From contig NZ_JAAXCM010000005.1 in assembly GCF_019734885.1 (NCBI RefSeq), positions 96,856 through 160,855 of the forward strand: 64,000 bases of DNA. The letters are read 5' to 3'. Of this stretch, positions 17,978 to 28,410 are shown in pieces. Under the pieces are notes generated by a model that was not told where the DNA came from, did not search any database, and worked only from the letters and a program-made list of their open reading frames with translations. The stretch is from Pseudocoprococcus catus (GTDB lineage Bacteria > Bacillota > Clostridia > Lachnospirales > Lachnospiraceae). The translations under genes and the position numbers were made by a program. Within the stretch, counting starts at the first letter, position 1. Every line of letters starts with the position of its first letter.

Positions 17978-20827
17978 TTAGTAAATAACAACCGTTGTAT
18001 CCAATGGCATATTCTTATAAATATAAATAGCATCATTGTCCTTCATACGTACACATCCATGTGACAACGGTCTGCCAAGCCTTGAATCAACAAAGGCACC
18101 GCTGTTATATCTTACCCGGGTATGGAACGCATTCTCCAGCTGGAATTTTGACAAATAATCATAATGAGAATTCGTATATCTGTGGATTCTCTGTTTTTTG
18201 TACAAACTTCTGATACCCGGCGGCGTTGGTGTTAAAATAGCACCTGTTGCACAGGTATTATTCCTGATCAGTTTCCATTCTCCTTTTGATCCCTTGAAAA
18301 TATTAACCCTCTGTGTGTATGTATTTAACCAGATTAAATATTTTGTTTTACTGGAATAGCCCTGACTATTTACAAATATTTCTTTTTGTTCGGTGGTATA
18401 ATCTTTGCTGGTATAATGTTCAGCAGTAAAATTCAGACCACTTGTCTTAATATATACAACACTGCCATCTTTTCTTTTAATTGTACAGCGTTTTGAGCGT
18501 CTGTAAATAACTGTGACTCTCTCTCCGGCATTAACCGTTCCGCATTTTTCTTTCGCACTAAAAGAACTATAAATACGTGTAGGCTGATTAATGGTTGCAC
18601 TATAATACATTGGATGAACTGTTTTCTTTACATCCGTGATATCATCTGCACCAAAAACTAATTTCTCCACGCCCTTTTTACTTACCACAGTCTTTCCATT
18701 GTCCTCGCGATAAGTTTTGACCATATATTTATATTTTCCTTTTTTGCCATTTCCTTTATGCACATATGAATTGGTTGTTACCTTTGCCAATTGCTCATAT
18801 TCATTTGTGCTGTAGTTATATAAATATACGTAATATCCTGTTGCTTTATCCACTTTCGGCCATGACAGATTATTATTGCCGGATTTGTATTGCACACTCA
18901 AAGAAGTCGGCGGTGTCGGCGGTGTCATAACAGGCGTCGCCTCAACAACTTTCGATACCTTACTTTCCGTAGTAAAATCATAAGACTTTCTGAATGATTT
19001 AACAACGTACTGGTACTTCTGGCCATTTTTTAGATTGTTCACAGTGTATTTGAGCCTATTACCGCCTGTTCCTGCAACATAGCTCAGTTTTCCATCCGTC
19101 GGATTATATGCAAAAACACGATAAAACGTTGCATTCTTCGCTGCACTCCACTGTACGGTAATACAATTATCTCCGGCAATGGCCTTTACATCTGCCGGAA
19201 CAGCAGGTATGATCTCCGTCGGGACCGCACTTACTGCATTTGTCATCTTACTGTATGCAGACTGATTATAGACTTTTCGGTAAGAACGTACACAAAAACT
19301 GTAGCTCTGATTTGCATTCAGATTTCCAACTGTAAAACTTGTTTGTTTTGTACTTCCTGCCCACTCATAAGTATGTGTGCTGTTGTCATATAAGAATATG
19401 GAATACCCTTGCGCATTTTTGCCCTCTTTCCAATTAAGTACGGCTGAATGCTCTCCTGATACAGCCTTTACCTCCTTTGCCTCCTCCGGCTGAAGAAGAT
19501 AAGCTTTTGCTTCAACAGGCTCTGTCATATTGCTGTATTTGTTCTGATTGTATATTTTTCGGTAAGAACGTATCTGATAACGATATACCCCCGGTTTCAA
19601 ATCCGTTACTTTGTAGCTTGTCCCTTTTGTACTGCCAAGCCATTTTGTTTCGCCATTCTCATCCGTCATCAGAATCGTATAGCCCTGAGCATTCTTTCCT
19701 GCCTGCCACTTTAAGGAAGCTTCGCACTCGCCCTTTGTTACATTTACATTCTTTGCTGCTTCTGGCTGAAGAAGATAAACATTGGCTTCAACAGGCTCTG
19801 TCATACTGCTGTACTTGTTCTGATTGTATATCTTCCGGTAAGAACGTATCTGGTAACGATATACCCCCGGTTTCAAATCCGTTACTTTGTAGCTTGTCCC
19901 TTTTGTACTGCCAAGCCATTTTGTTTCGCCATTCTCATCCGTCATCAGAATCGTATATCCCTGGGCATTCTTTCCTGCCTGCCACTCTAAGGAAGCTTCG
20001 CATTCGCCGACTGTAACCTTCACTTTTTTGGCTTCTTCAGGCTTAAAAAGATAACACTCTGCTTCAATCTCATCCGATGCTGTACTATAGACCATTTTCT
20101 CATTGTTCTTGCATCTCGCCCTGACAACAAACAGATGCTTCTGATCCGGTGCAAGATCCTTGACCTTCATACTTAACTCTTTGGTCTTCCCAACAACCAG
20201 ATAATCATCTGACTCCTCATCATACATATACAGAACATACTCCTGAGCCTTTGATACCGCTTTCCACTTTAAAGTTATCTCACACTCTCCGGATTCTGCC
20301 GTAATCTTCTGTACTTTGTCCGGTCCTTCTAATGCGATTTCTGAATAAATCTCCGAATAATCACTTTGTGTTTCTTCATTCATTGAACGCACTCTGTAAA
20401 AATATTCTTTACCCGACTGAAGTCCTGTATCTGTATACCGAATCTGGTCCGTATCCGCCAAAAGCTGCCATTCCACGCCATCTTCGCTGCGCTCAACCTC
20501 ATAAGACACTGCGTTTTCTATTTTTGTCCATTTTAAAGAAAAACCAAGATTCTCCGGAATCGCACTTACCACAGGTGCCTGCAATTCAAATGCATCTGAA
20601 ATATTCTCCAGCTCATCATCCTGTGTCTCTTCTGTCTCATTCTCTGTCTCCCGCTGCTGCAGACTTTCCACCTGTTCCGTACTCTCTCCATTGCTTTCTG
20701 ATTCAGATATCACCTCATACGATTCTGATTCAACTGCAGCTTCACTCACATCTGCAAAGGAAAAAGAGTCCACATTCCCCATTACCAACATTAAAACCAG
20801 CATTCCTGCCATAATTTTCTTTTTCAT
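17978..20827 (-). CDS. Secreted L,D-transpeptidase with seven FnIII-like repeats
   Basis: 949 residues. A signal peptide (MKKKIMAGMLVLMLVMG...) is followed by a Ser/Glu-rich linker (about 28-80), about seven fibronectin-III-like domains (80-715), an SH3-like region and a C-terminal YkuD domain with the catalytic SHGCVRM (Cys nucleophile). YkuD enzymes form 3-3 peptidoglycan cross-links or attach proteins. Domains 3 and 4 are nearly identical at DNA level (about 19470-19740 and 19750-20025). A paralogue lies at 31279-33876. It has its own promoter and terminator. ATG follows GGTGAGGGAAATTAT. Confidence 0.92.
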   Translation of the reverse strand: MKKKIMAGMLVLMLVMGNVDSFSFADVSEAAVESESYEVISESESNGESTEQVESLQQRETENETEETQDDELENISDAFELQAPVVSAIPENLGFSLKWTKIENAVSYEVERSEDGVEWQLLADTDQIRYTDTGLQSGKEYFYRVRSMNEETQSDYSEIYSEIALEGPDKVQKITAESGECEITLKWKAVSKAQEYVLYMYDEESDDYLVVGKTKELSMKVKDLAPDQKHLFVVRARCKNNEKMVYSTASDEIEAECYLFKPEEAKKVKVTVGECEASLEWQAGKNAQGYTILMTDENGETKWLGSTKGTSYKVTDLKPGVYRYQIRSYRKIYNQNKYSSMTEPVEANVYLLQPEAAKNVNVTKGECEASLKWQAGKNAQGYTILMTDENGETKWLGSTKGTSYKVTDLKPGVYRYQIRSYRKIYNQNKYSNMTEPVEAKAYLLQPEEAKEVKAVSGEHSAVLNWKEGKNAQGYSIFLYDNSTHTYEWAGSTKQTSFTVGNLNANQSYSFCVRSYRKVYNQSAYSKMTNAVSAVPTEIIPAVPADVKAIAGDNCITVQWSAAKNATFYRVFAYNPTDGKLSYVAGTGGNRLKYTVNNLKNGQKYQYVVKSFRKSYDFTTESKVSKVVEATPVMTPPTPPTSLSVQYKSGNNNLSWPKVDKATGYYVYLYNYSTNEYEQLAKVTTNSYVHKGNGKKGKYKYMVKTYREDNGKTVVSKKGVEKLVFGADDITDVKKTVHPMYYSATINQPTRIYSSFSAKEKCGTVNAGERVTVIYRRSKRCTIKRKDGSVVYIKTSGLNFTAEHYTSKDYTTEQKEIFVNSQGYSSKTKYLIWLNTYTQRVNIFKGSKGEWKLIRNNTCATGAILTPTPPGIRSLYKKQRIHRYTNSHYDYLSKFQLENAFHTRVRYNSGAFVDSRLGRPLSHGCVRMKDNDAIYIYKNMPLDTTVVIY
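19465..20025 (-). repeat. Near-identical tandem FnIII coding repeats
   Basis: Two adjacent units of about 275 bases encode almost the same FnIII-like domain (shared KNAQGYTILMTDENGET and RYQIRSYRKIYNQNKYS). Nearby units in the gene are more divergent, so this pair reflects recent duplication or conversion. Confidence 0.85.
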
Positions 20828-20870
20828 ATAATTTCCCTCACCTAGAGCTGCAAATTTATATATTTATTTT

Positions 20871-20899
20871 ATTATATCGACAACTTTCTCTTTTTTCAA
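20871..20899 (-). promoter_or_regulatory. Promoter of the 17978-20827 transpeptidase gene
   Basis: Minus-strand TTGAAA (20899-20894), 17 bases, perfect TATAAT (20876-20871), about 45 bases before the start codon. Confidence 0.75.
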
Positions 20900-20908
20900 G
20901 CATCACTC

Positions 20909-20937
20909 TTGACATTTGTGCCTAATATATGTATTAA
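20909..20937 (+). promoter_or_regulatory. Promoter of the lipoprotein gene
   Basis: Perfect TTGACA (20909-20914), 17 bases, TATTAA (20932-20937). It is divergent from the transpeptidase promoter only 10 bases away, so one regulator could control both. Confidence 0.7.
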
Positions 20938-21021
20938 TAAAGACATCTTCCTTCATGAATTTCTATACTTGAAAAAATTACGCAACACACATTATACCAA
21001 AATATTTAAAGGGGTTTTTAT

Positions 21022-21885
21022 ATGAAAAAATGGACTTTACTATTAATTTGTTGTATTCTGCTTACCGGTTGTGCCTCTCATAACCAGGTGATTGAAACCC
21101 AGGTATCTGATTTTCATCTTGATGACAATACCCAGCCTGAATCTGTCCAGATAACATCCGGACAGTGTCTGTATGACGACAACAATTTTTCTGTTACGAC
21201 AGACTGCATTGATTCCGATACGGATGATACCTACATTATCCTTACTATTAATAATGACTCTGATTCCGATCTGTCTGTTATATGTGAGAATGCATCGCTG
21301 AACAATTTTATCATCAGCTCTGATTTTTCCCTGGAAATAGGCGCCCATTCATCCGTGACAACCGGTATTCCGTTTTCCAATACCTTATTAAATGCATGTG
21401 AGATCAAACAGCTTTCTGATATCTCATTTATTTTAGGTATATATGATCTGAATGATTACAACTATCTTTTTGATACCGGATGGCTGGAAATCCAAACCAA
21501 CCTGTCCGTTTCCGCCGGACAGAATGTCAACCTGAACGGTACAATCGTATACGACAAAAATGATATTAAAATCATCAGCAAAGGATTTTACAGTGATAAT
21601 GAATATAATCATTCACCTATATTCCTTGTTATCAATGAATCCGATAAAAATATTTCACTTAATCTCAAAGACGGCACTATCACAATCAACGGGAGCGATT
21701 TTGAATGCAGCTACAATTACAGTATTCCAAAACATAAAAATGCTATTTGCGCAATATCTGCCAGTGAAAATCTTGAAGAATCCGGTTCTATTTCTTCTGT
21801 CAGTCTTACGCTTGCGCTTACAGATACAGATTCCTGGCAGATTATAGACAACACCGACAACATTACATTAAAAACCAATAACTAA
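21022..21885 (+). CDS. Predicted lipoprotein of unknown function
   Basis: 287 residues. A type II signal peptide ends in the lipobox LLTGC (Cys16), so the protein should be lipid-anchored outside the membrane. The mature part is rich in Ser, Asp, Asn and Ile, with two similar halves each suggestive of a beta-sandwich (segments with DDTYIILTINNDSDSDL and HSPIFLVINESDKNISL). This resembles DUF-type Ig-like domains, but I do not recognise the family. It is alone on the plus strand with its own promoter, ribosome site AAGGGG and terminator, between two envelope operons. Confidence 0.75.
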   Translation: MKKWTLLLICCILLTGCASHNQVIETQVSDFHLDDNTQPESVQITSGQCLYDDNNFSVTTDCIDSDTDDTYIILTINNDSDSDLSVICENASLNNFIISSDFSLEIGAHSSVTTGIPFSNTLLNACEIKQLSDISFILGIYDLNDYNYLFDTGWLEIQTNLSVSAGQNVNLNGTIVYDKNDIKIISKGFYSDNEYNHSPIFLVINESDKNISLNLKDGTITINGSDFECSYNYSIPKHKNAICAISASENLEESGSISSVSLTLALTDTDSWQIIDNTDNITLKTNN

Positions 21886-21888
21886 ATC

Positions 21889-21933
21889 AAAATGGCCAGG
21901 TTCTAAACAAATGTTAGAACCTGGCCATTTTAT
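21889..21933. terminator. Bidirectional terminator
   Basis: Near-perfect 18-bp hairpin AAAATGGCCAGGTTCTAA/TTAGAACCTGGCCATTTT between the convergent lipoprotein and TagF-like genes, with A/T flanks suitable for both directions. Confidence 0.9.
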
Positions 21934-21938
21934 AATGA

Positions 21939-24900
21939 TTATTTTTGTAATTCTTTGAGCTTCTCATAAACTCTATGACAGTTATCCTGATCACGTTTAG
22001 GGAAAAATTTCTCACATCTCTCCAAATATTTTTCCGACATTTTGCATTTGTTATCGATAATACGTATAATCGCATCAACTGTCTCTTCTACATTATACGT
22101 AACCTCGCCAAATCCATCTCTCTCATAATCAAAATATCCCTTTTTCATTGTATGTTTTTCAAAGAATACATCCTTATCAAACTGACAATACACAACCGGC
22201 TTTCGTAAATACGCAAAATCCATAACTGCGGATGAATAATCCGTAATCAGAAGTCTGCTCTCTGCATACATCTGCCTGTACGGATCTTCCGGTTCCAGAA
22301 TAAGCAAATCATCTTTTGCAAAAAGCTCTCTGTACTGCTGCAGCATCGGATGCATTTTCAGGCACAACTGATATCCATTTGTTTTAATGGCTTCCTTTAA
22401 CCGTTTATTATCCAGCAAATCCATATAGAATTTAAAGTAAGCACTGTTGATAAACTGATGCTCCGTCAAATCCTTTAAGTATAATCGCCATGTTGGACAA
22501 ATTGTAATATATTTTTTGTTATCCTCATACAGATAATCAAACCTTGGGAATCCAGTCAGCCAAACGTTTTCTTCATCATAGTAATAATCATATTCTAAAA
22601 TAGAATCCCGTTCCCTTTCGACTGCTGTGATAAATCCCGTAATATTTTTATTATATCGGTTCAACCATCCTGTCAAATCATCTTTCGTAATTCCATGCTG
22701 AAGGAATATAAATTGATGATCTGCCAAAATATCACTATAATACTTTCGATCCCCATAATAGAATGTATCCCGACCGAACGGCGTCATGACATATTCTTCC
22801 GCCTGAGATGAAATAATCAGATCCGCCTGCAGATGTTTCTTCAGATGTTCTTCACTTCCATAATCCAGTACCGGACCGACTTCTGATAATTTTTTATAGT
22901 CTTCGCAATCCTTTTCTATAACAAAATACACATCCGCCGGCAAATCCTTCTGCTTCATCAGATATTTAAACAAAGCTGCGCCATTGTCATCTGCCACCGT
23001 CCATCTGTCTGATACCAACCAAATTGGTTTTTTCTTTTCAGCTGTTTTCGCATATTGCCTTAACGAAATAATTTCCTGTACCTTTTCCTCTGTCAGATCC
23101 TTCTGCATGGATGGTTTTGGGAACAATTCTTCCTCCGCATTATCAATGACAGACGCCTGTAATTCCTGTTCATACAATGCTTCATAATCACTTTCCGGCA
23201 TCTGCATCACATCCAGAATAACCCCTGTTAAATCACCCTTTAAAACCAGCCCATTTTTACAATAGTATTGATTTTCAAAATTTGTATTAACCGGGCAGAA
23301 TTTTCCATAGCGATATCTTCTTTTGATAATCAAATGGCCATCAACCACTACAACTACACGAATCTTTTTACCATACATATATTGTGTAATCGGAAGCTCT
23401 CCCTTAAATCCAATGACATGCCTGAGATTTCCAAAGCAATTGTCTTTCGGAATATTTCTTTGAATCTGACTGCACAAATAGTAGTTATTGCCTACCGACA
23501 AATATATATCTGCCTGCTTATACGCCTCTACACCCATAATCTGTACGTAGCCATCAAACTTCACTTTGTCTTTTTCTAATTGAATAAAGTCAAAGTGTGT
23601 CTGCATTTCACCAACAGTTCTGAGACATTTGTCCCGGCAGAGAACAGCTATATCGTTACATGTCTTTTGAACACTTAATCCATTCCGATATTTCATTTTA
23701 AATAATTGAATCTGTTCTTCAATATATAATTTCTTCTGAGCCGCAATGACATTATCATCAATACTATTGATTGTTTTTATAATATTTTTCCTATATTTTG
23801 CTTTTTCACGTTCTGTCAGAAGTCCCTCCGGGAAACTCTCCTGCTTAAATCGCCATTGCATATCCATCATAATTGTATTTTGGATAAAATACGGTACACT
23901 TCCATATTTCTTTCTGCTGTACGCTTCAAGGAAAAATACCAGACACGTAAAATAATTAAAATACCAGCTCTTTTTTAACCGAGACGTATCTACCAGTGAA
24001 TTACCTGCATTTCTGCGGCGATACCAATAATTACAGCCTGTTACAACACCCAATTGCATTTTCTCCAGCAAAATCTGGGCAATATACAAAAGATCTTCCC
24101 CTGTTGCAATTCTGTGTTCAAAGGAGAATTTTCTGGCAGCACTTTCTTTAAAGAAACTGGCATTAACGAACATATCACTGGCTGTATATTCTGTCCACAG
24201 ATTGATCACTCTTGTGCCTTTATTAAATTTGTAATTCTGCCAATGTCCGCCTTCCTGTCCCTCAAAGAAGAAAATAGGAATTGTGACGACATCTACCTGA
24301 TCGTATTTACTGTCAAAAAACGCTTTTGCTATTCTGAATGCATTTAAAGAAAATTTGTCATCTGAATCACAGAAATTCAGATATTTCCCTGATGCAGCTT
24401 TCATGCCTTCATTTCTGGCACTGGCAACACCACCGTTTCCCTTATGAATAACGGTTACATTATGCGGATATCTTTCCGCATAACGGTCACAAATAGCTCC
24501 GGAACCATCCTTCGAACCATCATCTACCAGCACCAACTGTACATTTTCCTCAAATCCTATATCCTGCTGTACAATACTTTCAATCGCCTCTTCCAGATAA
24601 TCTTCTGCCATATATACTGCCATGATAACAGATATCTCAAATGGATATTTTTTTATGTCTTTAATTATTTTTTCTTTATGATAAAGATTCTCCGCCGTAC
24701 ATAAACTTCTGGCACTTACAGCCTCTTCTTTCTTTATGGACAATGTATTTCTCTTTTCATTAAAAAATGGCAGCAGCCAATACTCTGTACCTGCTATTTC
24801 TTTATGGGCCAGGCTATTCAAATATCTGCCGCTGTCATGCCATAATGAAGGATAAGGTCTGTCTCCCCGCTTCGGATACAATGCTTTTCCTGTTCTTTTT

Positions 24901-25232
24901 AAACGGCTGAAAATTTTCTCTGTTCTTGATGCAAAATAACACAGCCATATTGTATCTTTCCCAAAAATATCATTAGCTGCCTTGGAAAACGAAAAAACAA
25001 CATTGGATCCATTGATTTTACCTTCAATTATTTTGCGCTCAACCGATTTATCAGATGGTATAAGTACTAAATAATAATCATTTTCTGATAAAATCTGATC
25101 TGTAATTTCTATATTTAATTCACCGGTATTATTACTTTGGATATTCGCGGCATAAGTTCCACTTGGAACTGCTTTTTCCGATAGCAAAAAATCTTCATAG
25201 GCTTTTTTATTTTCTAAATCATCTGTCCTCAT
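21939..25232 (-). CDS. Bifunctional GT2 / CDP-glycerol glycerophosphotransferase-like protein
   Basis: 1097 residues. A short N-terminal beta-rich region is followed by a GT2 domain (about 200-420: MAVYMAEDYLEE, VDDGSKDGSG, NFCDSDDKF) and, after a second beta region, a TagF-type polyol-phosphate transferase (about 735-1097: LQHGITKDDL, CPTWR, TDYSSAVMDFAYLRKP). It probably adds a sugar and a phosphopolyol (glycerol- or ribitol-phosphate) alternately to a teichoic-acid-like chain. It is the last gene of the TagGH operon. ATG follows AGGAGGAATAGCTTACAA. The donor is not certain. Confidence 0.88.
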   Translation of the reverse strand: MRTDDLENKKAYEDFLLSEKAVPSGTYAANIQSNNTGELNIEITDQILSENDYYLVLIPSDKSVERKIIEGKINGSNVVFSFSKAANDIFGKDTIWLCYFASRTEKIFSRLKRTGKALYPKRGDRPYPSLWHDSGRYLNSLAHKEIAGTEYWLLPFFNEKRNTLSIKKEEAVSARSLCTAENLYHKEKIIKDIKKYPFEISVIMAVYMAEDYLEEAIESIVQQDIGFEENVQLVLVDDGSKDGSGAICDRYAERYPHNVTVIHKGNGGVASARNEGMKAASGKYLNFCDSDDKFSLNAFRIAKAFFDSKYDQVDVVTIPIFFFEGQEGGHWQNYKFNKGTRVINLWTEYTASDMFVNASFFKESAARKFSFEHRIATGEDLLYIAQILLEKMQLGVVTGCNYWYRRRNAGNSLVDTSRLKKSWYFNYFTCLVFFLEAYSRKKYGSVPYFIQNTIMMDMQWRFKQESFPEGLLTEREKAKYRKNIIKTINSIDDNVIAAQKKLYIEEQIQLFKMKYRNGLSVQKTCNDIAVLCRDKCLRTVGEMQTHFDFIQLEKDKVKFDGYVQIMGVEAYKQADIYLSVGNNYYLCSQIQRNIPKDNCFGNLRHVIGFKGELPITQYMYGKKIRVVVVVDGHLIIKRRYRYGKFCPVNTNFENQYYCKNGLVLKGDLTGVILDVMQMPESDYEALYEQELQASVIDNAEEELFPKPSMQKDLTEEKVQEIISLRQYAKTAEKKKPIWLVSDRWTVADDNGAALFKYLMKQKDLPADVYFVIEKDCEDYKKLSEVGPVLDYGSEEHLKKHLQADLIISSQAEEYVMTPFGRDTFYYGDRKYYSDILADHQFIFLQHGITKDDLTGWLNRYNKNITGFITAVERERDSILEYDYYYDEENVWLTGFPRFDYLYEDNKKYITICPTWRLYLKDLTEHQFINSAYFKFYMDLLDNKRLKEAIKTNGYQLCLKMHPMLQQYRELFAKDDLLILEPEDPYRQMYAESRLLITDYSSAVMDFAYLRKPVVYCQFDKDVFFEKHTMKKGYFDYERDGFGEVTYNVEETVDAIIRIIDNKCKMSEKYLERCEKFFPKRDQDNCHRVYEKLKELQK

Positions 25233-25267
25233 TTGTAAGCTATTCCTCCTGTTATTTATTTCTGTTA

Positions 25268-27364
25268 TTATAAAGGATACCGCTCTATAATTTCATGATA
25301 GATTCTCTCACTGTTTTTATCGTCTATATAAGCAATCCTATACTGACGCATCTCTTTGTATTTATCCTTTTCTTTAAAGCCGCTTTCTGCATATATTTTT
25401 ACAATTTCAGACAACTGCTCCGGAGTATATGCGACATCTCCAAAGGCTTCCGTTCTCATATCAATATAACTTCCCTGAACTTCATTGTATAAATCCAGAT
25501 CAAAAAGATAAAATGCAACTGGTTTTCCCTGATAAAAAACATCCCATACCGCACTTGAATAATCCGTAATCATCATGGAACACTTCATCATTAACTCATT
25601 TAATGGCTCCGAACCAAAAGGAATAATATGAATCAAATTGCTCTGAACATAAAATGCGCCAAGATATTCCCTAAATTTTGGATGAATATAAAAATTTAAT
25701 ATGATATTATATTTTTCCAGTGTGCTGATTAAAACCGGATTATTCAGCAATGCCATATAATGCTGATAATATTCACTGGCTTTGAATTCTTCTTCTGTTA
25801 CTTCCTCCAGCCAGGTTCGCCATGTCGGCATCAGAATGATCTGTCTTGGCTGTCCCTTAGATTTATCTTCAAGTACATCCCATCTTGCGAGCCCTGTAAC
25901 CAGAATCTGATCTTCATCATAACCAAAATAGTCAAGCACAATCTGTTTTTCTTCTTCCGATGATACAACAAACAATTTGGAAGCATTAACACTCTTCTTC
26001 CTCAAACCTTTATGACAACATTTAAAAGAAATGACCCCATGCTGCAGAAACACATTTTCTTTACGTTTGAGCATATTTCTATAAATGGAATTCGGAGAAT
26101 GCCATGCATACGCATGCGCCTTTGTGTCTGATGAAACAAGCAGTTTCGCTGCCATCAGGTATACCATATGTTTTATGCTTAGGAAATCCACCACCTGATT
26201 GCCATACCCTTTGACATATTGATAATCCGACGCTTTTTTATCAATAACATAAAAAATATGTGACCGCTCTTTGGCCGAAAGATTTTCCATACAATATTTA
26301 AAAAAGTAAAATCCATTATCCTGTGCCATTACACAATATTTTTCATAAACCAGCCAGATATTTTTTTTCTTCAGCCATGGGTATGTCAGATAGCAAATTG
26401 CCAGAGCCATATATTCTTTAAAAATAAAACCCCAATTGTCATATTCTGTCTTTTGTCTGTACTGCAAAGCAAATTCATTGGATTTTGTTTTGTAGGGATA
26501 AACAATATTGCCATCTTTAAACACATAATGCATCTGTTTCAAATACATTATCCGATGCATCCATAAATCTCTGTTTTTTAAGTTGAAGGAACACTCGCCG
26601 CCTTTATATACTGCAGTTCCTTTTATATCCCAGTAAAACTGTGAAAGTTTCAATGGCTCTAATGCAATACTTGCTGTCACATAAAAAGTATCGCCTGTTT
26701 TTATTTTTTTCAAATCAAAAGCATATTGAATCTCTTCTACAGCATTCCTTAATCTCATCTTTACAGATGCAATTTCATAACCATAATCCCTAAAATGCAC
26801 TTTTAATGTCAATTTATCCTTTTTTAATTGGATTTTATCTACTTTTGCTGTGAAAAAGCTTTCCAGGTGCAGATATTCCCTTCGAACAACCAACTTCAGT
26901 GTTTTATCTGCATTTGTAAGATAAAAAATGCCCTCAATATATTCTTTGTTCTCATTCTCGCAAATTCGCTCTGCATAAAGCATATCCGCCATGCGATCAT
27001 AAAAATCTGTCTCGCCTTTTATATCACCTGCAAAAACATAGGCATTTTTTTTCTCATCATCTACCGCCAGAAGCGTATACCTGTCTATGCCTGTCTCATA
27101 TCTTTCTGCCAGTTTATGTTTCCATTGTCCAAGCTGAAGCCATCCACTTGAAATACAAGCTTCATCTAAATCAATCCCGCCCTGCTCAGCTCTGTCATAC
27201 AACATATACCGCCAGTTTTGTTCTCCGGAAATACCTATATGCAATTGTATATTGCCATTATCCGTACAAACTGTATCAAATGGGATTAACTTTCTTGTAT
27301 ACGAAACACCATTAAGTAAAATGTCCTTGATTTGATCCTCTTCAGCTCTAATTACGTTTTCCAT
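25268..27364 (-). CDS. CDP-glycerol glycerophosphotransferase family protein (TagF-like)
   Basis: 698 residues. About the first 320 form a beta-rich N-terminal region similar in kind to that of the neighbouring 1097-residue protein; the C-terminal about 370 are the polyol-phosphate transferase fold with LQHGV, PTWRTWLEE, and TDYSSAVWDVFYQGKP. This is the TagF-type polymerase layout without a GT2 domain. It probably transfers glycerol- or ribitol-phosphate units. ATG 27364 follows GAGGTG. It lies 35 bases from the next gene. Confidence 0.88.
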   Translation of the reverse strand: MENVIRAEEDQIKDILLNGVSYTRKLIPFDTVCTDNGNIQLHIGISGEQNWRYMLYDRAEQGGIDLDEACISSGWLQLGQWKHKLAERYETGIDRYTLLAVDDEKKNAYVFAGDIKGETDFYDRMADMLYAERICENENKEYIEGIFYLTNADKTLKLVVRREYLHLESFFTAKVDKIQLKKDKLTLKVHFRDYGYEIASVKMRLRNAVEEIQYAFDLKKIKTGDTFYVTASIALEPLKLSQFYWDIKGTAVYKGGECSFNLKNRDLWMHRIMYLKQMHYVFKDGNIVYPYKTKSNEFALQYRQKTEYDNWGFIFKEYMALAICYLTYPWLKKKNIWLVYEKYCVMAQDNGFYFFKYCMENLSAKERSHIFYVIDKKASDYQYVKGYGNQVVDFLSIKHMVYLMAAKLLVSSDTKAHAYAWHSPNSIYRNMLKRKENVFLQHGVISFKCCHKGLRKKSVNASKLFVVSSEEEKQIVLDYFGYDEDQILVTGLARWDVLEDKSKGQPRQIILMPTWRTWLEEVTEEEFKASEYYQHYMALLNNPVLISTLEKYNIILNFYIHPKFREYLGAFYVQSNLIHIIPFGSEPLNELMMKCSMMITDYSSAVWDVFYQGKPVAFYLFDLDLYNEVQGSYIDMRTEAFGDVAYTPEQLSEIVKIYAESGFKEKDKYKEMRQYRIAYIDDKNSERIYHEIIERYPL

Positions 27365-27373
27365 CTTAATTTA

Positions 27374-28384
27374 TTACACCTCAAAAGATGACTTCTCAGG
27401 CAGTCTTTCCTGAAAGGCATCAATTACCAGCTTTTTCTTTTCATCAAAATTTACTGTCTTATCTGTATCATTTACACAAATCATCGCATCTGTGCTATTT
27501 CTAATAGAATCCAATAACTTATATACATTTTTGTCCTTAATATGGTAACAGCGTCCTATTTTTATGGTTCTTGGATAAAAATCACCTGATGCAAGCTGCC
27601 AGAATTTCATTAACCATTGATTCACATTCGTAACGGATCGAATCTTGCATCGGCAGGTCGCATCAAGAATCTCCGGCTCTGTTTTCCATATTTCCCGATA
27701 AGTAGATTTCAGAAAACTATTCGGCAAATGATGATAATAGAATCCCGGGAACCAATCCCATGGCATAAGAACAAGTGTTCTGTAAAGATATTTTATACCA
27801 TACCTCAAACGGAACCACTTGGTAAAATTCTTCAGAAACATGCGTTTTTTACTAAAATTCGCATTAATTACCGTCATGTCATTGCCATTATAGGGACCGG
27901 CACTTCCTTTTCCAAAATAAATGCAATCCATTGCAAATGTATCACATGGTTTTCCGTCCACAAAAAAATCTTCTGGGAACATTGGCTTATTAATAAACAT
28001 ATCGTCATTAAAATATACAAATTGCTCAGCCAATCCCTTAATACGGTGCAAATTCAATTCAATTGTGTGTGAATTAAATGTCGGCAGATATTCTTCCGGT
28101 ATATAATCTTTATGGTTCACAATATTCAATTTTGGATGATTCACATTCAGCCATGAAGGCAGATGCCCCCATGTTACAAAATGGATTTTACGCACCCATG
28201 GTGTGTATTTTTCCACTGCCCTAAACCAATACTGAAGGTTATCCCAGTCTCTGTATCGTACTTCCTGATCGTCTTCACCCACCGGTTTGGGATCATATTG
28301 ATTTTTAATAGCTCTCCACTCAGGGTCATTGCCATCTACCCAAATAATAACAAAATCTATCGGTTTTCTATTTTTGCTTCCCAT
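27374..28384 (-). CDS. Stealth-family sugar-phosphate transferase
   Basis: 336 residues. The N-terminus has Stealth conserved region 1 (DFVIIWVDGNDPEW), then region 2 (LRYRDWDNLQYWFRAVEKY-like, followed by FVTWGHLPSWL, VYFNDDMF) and the later conserved regions around HHLPNSFLK. Stealth proteins transfer hexose-1-phosphate from a nucleotide sugar to make phosphodiester-linked capsules. Placed among three TagF-type polymerases, it suggests that the exported polymer has sugar-1-phosphate linkages as well as polyol phosphate. ATG follows AGGGGGTAAGAA. Confidence 0.9.
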   Translation of the reverse strand: MGSKNRKPIDFVIIWVDGNDPEWRAIKNQYDPKPVGEDDQEVRYRDWDNLQYWFRAVEKYTPWVRKIHFVTWGHLPSWLNVNHPKLNIVNHKDYIPEEYLPTFNSHTIELNLHRIKGLAEQFVYFNDDMFINKPMFPEDFFVDGKPCDTFAMDCIYFGKGSAGPYNGNDMTVINANFSKKRMFLKNFTKWFRLRYGIKYLYRTLVLMPWDWFPGFYYHHLPNSFLKSTYREIWKTEPEILDATCRCKIRSVTNVNQWLMKFWQLASGDFYPRTIKIGRCYHIKDKNVYKLLDSIRNSTDAMICVNDTDKTVNFDEKKKLVIDAFQERLPEKSSFEV

Positions 28385-28410
28385 TTCTTACCCCCTGCTT
28401 ATTATTTCCC

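Noticed and set aside
19477..20016. Plus-strand 179-codon frame with internal repeats
   Set aside because: It is the antisense shadow of the duplicated FnIII units in the transpeptidase gene.
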